NCBI GenBank assembly: GCA_050291245.1 | Contig: JBNKJP010000051.1 | Location: 1 to 64,000 of the forward strand | Origin: Thiodiazotropha sp050291245 | Lineage (GTDB): Bacteria; Pseudomonadota; Gammaproteobacteria; Chromatiales; Chromatiaceae | Length of the DNA: 64,000 nucleotides | Direction: 5' to 3' | Shown here: in pieces, positions 62,862-64,000 of the stretch | Layout of the letters: each line of letters begins with the position of its first letter | How positions within the stretch are numbered: position 1 is the stretch's first letter | Program-made: the position numbers and the translations under genes | Notes under the pieces: generated by a model | Database searches by the model: none | Told to the model about the DNA's origin: nothing | Seen by the model: the letters and a program-made list of their open reading frames with translations, nothing else

Positions 62862-64000
62862 ATGTCCCGACCCTCATCGAGCCTGCGTCACCCGACCCAG
62901 GAGATTCGAATTACCGGTGCCTGTAAGCCGGAATTCCATACGCTGCTCACTCCGGAAGCCTTGCATTTCGTTGCTGAGCTGGAGCGCCAGTTCGGCCCGA
63001 TACGGCGTGACCTGCTGGAGCAGCGCAGACTTCGCCAGCAGCGATTCAATGCCGGGGAAAAACCCCGCTTCCTGGATGAGACCACCGGTATCCGCCAGTC
63101 CGAGTGGCGGGTGCAACCGGCGCCCGCGGATCTGCAGGATCGCCGGGTGGAGATCACCGGACCCGTAGATGCCAAGATGATGATCAACGCCCTGAATTCC
63201 GGCGCCCGCTGTTTCATGGCGGATCTGGAGGACGCCCATTCCCCGAACTGGGCGGCGACCCTGGAGGGACAGATCAACCTGCGCGAGGCGGTCAATCGCA
63301 CACTCTCCTACACCTCACCCCAGGGTAAGGAGTACCGGCTCAACGAGGCACTGGCCACCCTTATCGTTCGGCCCCGGGGCTGGCACCTGGATGAAAAGCA
63401 CATGCTGGTTGATGGACAACGGGTCAGCGCCAGCTTATTCGACTTCGGGCTGTACCTGTTCCATAACGCCCAATCGCTTCTGAAGCAGGGTAGCGGCCCC
63501 TATTTTTACCTGCCGAAGATGGAGAGCTACCACGAAGCCCGCCTGTGGCGTGAGGTGTTCGTCTGGGCGGAAGAACGGCTGGGACTGGCCCAGGGCACCA
63601 TCCGCTGCACGGTGTTGATCGAAACCCTCACCGCAGCCTTCGAAATGGATGAGATCCTGTATGAACTGAGGGATTCGATCTGCGGGCTCAACTGCGGTCG
63701 TTGGGATTATATCTTCAGCTTTATCAAATGTTTTCATGCCGACTCTGAGTATGTTTTACCCGATCGCAGCCAGGTCTCCATGGATGTGCCATTCCTGACG
63801 GCCTATTCGAAGCTGCTGATCAATACCTGCCATCGCCGCGGCGCCCATGCCATGGGCGGCATGGCGGCACAGATACCGATTCGTGACGATCCACAAGCCG
63901 ATGCGGAGGCAAAGGAGAAGGTGCGGTTGGACAAGGAGCGAGAGGCAAAGGATGGCCATGACGGCACCTGGGTGGCGCATCCCGGACTGGTTTCCGTTGC
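62862..64000 (+). CDS. aceB: Malate synthase A (partial, runs off the window)
   Basis: The frame is open from ATG 62862 to the window end, giving 379 residues of an expected 530 or so. Seen are AKMMINALNSGARCFMADLE, EDAHSPNWAATLEGQINLR, IVRPRGWHLDEKHML, YFYLPKMESYHEARLW, CTVLIETLTAAFEMDEILYE and GGMAAQIPIRDDP. It condenses glyoxylate and acetyl-CoA to malate. GAGGAG is the ribosome site. With aceK opposite it forms part of the glyoxylate shunt; isocitrate lyase is not in the window. Confidence 0.96.
   Translation, partial: MSRPSSSLRHPTQEIRITGACKPEFHTLLTPEALHFVAELERQFGPIRRDLLEQRRLRQQRFNAGEKPRFLDETTGIRQSEWRVQPAPADLQDRRVEITGPVDAKMMINALNSGARCFMADLEDAHSPNWAATLEGQINLREAVNRTLSYTSPQGKEYRLNEALATLIVRPRGWHLDEKHMLVDGQRVSASLFDFGLYLFHNAQSLLKQGSGPYFYLPKMESYHEARLWREVFVWAEERLGLAQGTIRCTVLIETLTAAFEMDEILYELRDSICGLNCGRWDYIFSFIKCFHADSEYVLPDRSQVSMDVPFLTAYSKLLINTCHRRGAHAMGGMAAQIPIRDDPQADAEAKEKVRLDKEREAKDGHDGTWVAHPGLVSV

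Overview
The window looks like chromosome of a gammaproteobacterium, most plausibly a Chromatiales-like or marine sulfur-oxidising lineage. This is inferred from gene content: pepA-holC divergent from lptF-lptG, RnfABCDGE, AceK with malate synthase, PpsA with its regulator PpsR, and a carboxynorspermidine polyamine route. No rRNA or species marker is present, so genus-level placement is not possible from the sequence.

1-5840 is an accessory strip next to tRNA-Ser(GGA). It holds a TcmP/DUF5131 pair, a short JAMM-type RadC and two toxin-antitoxin pairs (VapBC-like, TacAT-like). Copies of one dispersed repeat family separate these modules, and one copy carries a relic of the radC 3' end. 6050-10470 is a visibly AT-rich run of small genes (amidase, PaiB-like, truncated SRPBCC, methyltransferase, GNAT-YoaP, GFA, DUF6653-like, histidine phosphatase) that looks acquired. 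10560-19773 mixes GDP-mannose hydrolase, a BASS transporter, an ECF sigma/membrane-protein/DUF3106 operon, a truncated serine hydrolase, carboxynorspermidine synthase and decarboxylase coupled to a PLP enzyme, and an aldo/keto reductase divergent from an AraC regulator. At 20165 lies a large secreted CBM6/crystallin/thaumatin-like protein.

21951-30551 is core genome: VOC protein, holC, pepA, lptFG, a DUF3943 protein and a class III nucleotide cyclase coupled to a lipoprotein. 31181-35056 carries a tautomerase-like gene and a glycine-betaine operon (GSMT, SDMT, MetK). 35097-49430 is a minus-strand metabolic block: rnfB, a giant pyruvate:ferredoxin oxidoreductase with a fused C-terminal ferredoxin, rnfC, rnfD, rnfG, rnfE, rnfA, a Cys-rich membrane peptide, ppsA and ppsR. 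Together these could use ion-motive force to reduce ferredoxin, carboxylate acetyl-CoA to pyruvate and make PEP. The aceK/malate synthase pair at the right edge belongs to the same C2-assimilation logic.

49818-55713 is an OmpR/EnvZ-like two-component system surrounded by genes for envelope or secreted proteins: a beta-barrel, two Gly-rich secreted proteins and a DUF2202 protein. Tandem TGTTTC half-sites precede several of them, which suggests a small local regulon. 55981-60595 holds a lytic transglycosylase, adk, an unknown protein, an XrtA-type sugar transferase and a DUF2846 lipoprotein. Miniature inverted-repeat elements and REP palindromes are scattered through intergenic regions from about 30.8 kb onward.
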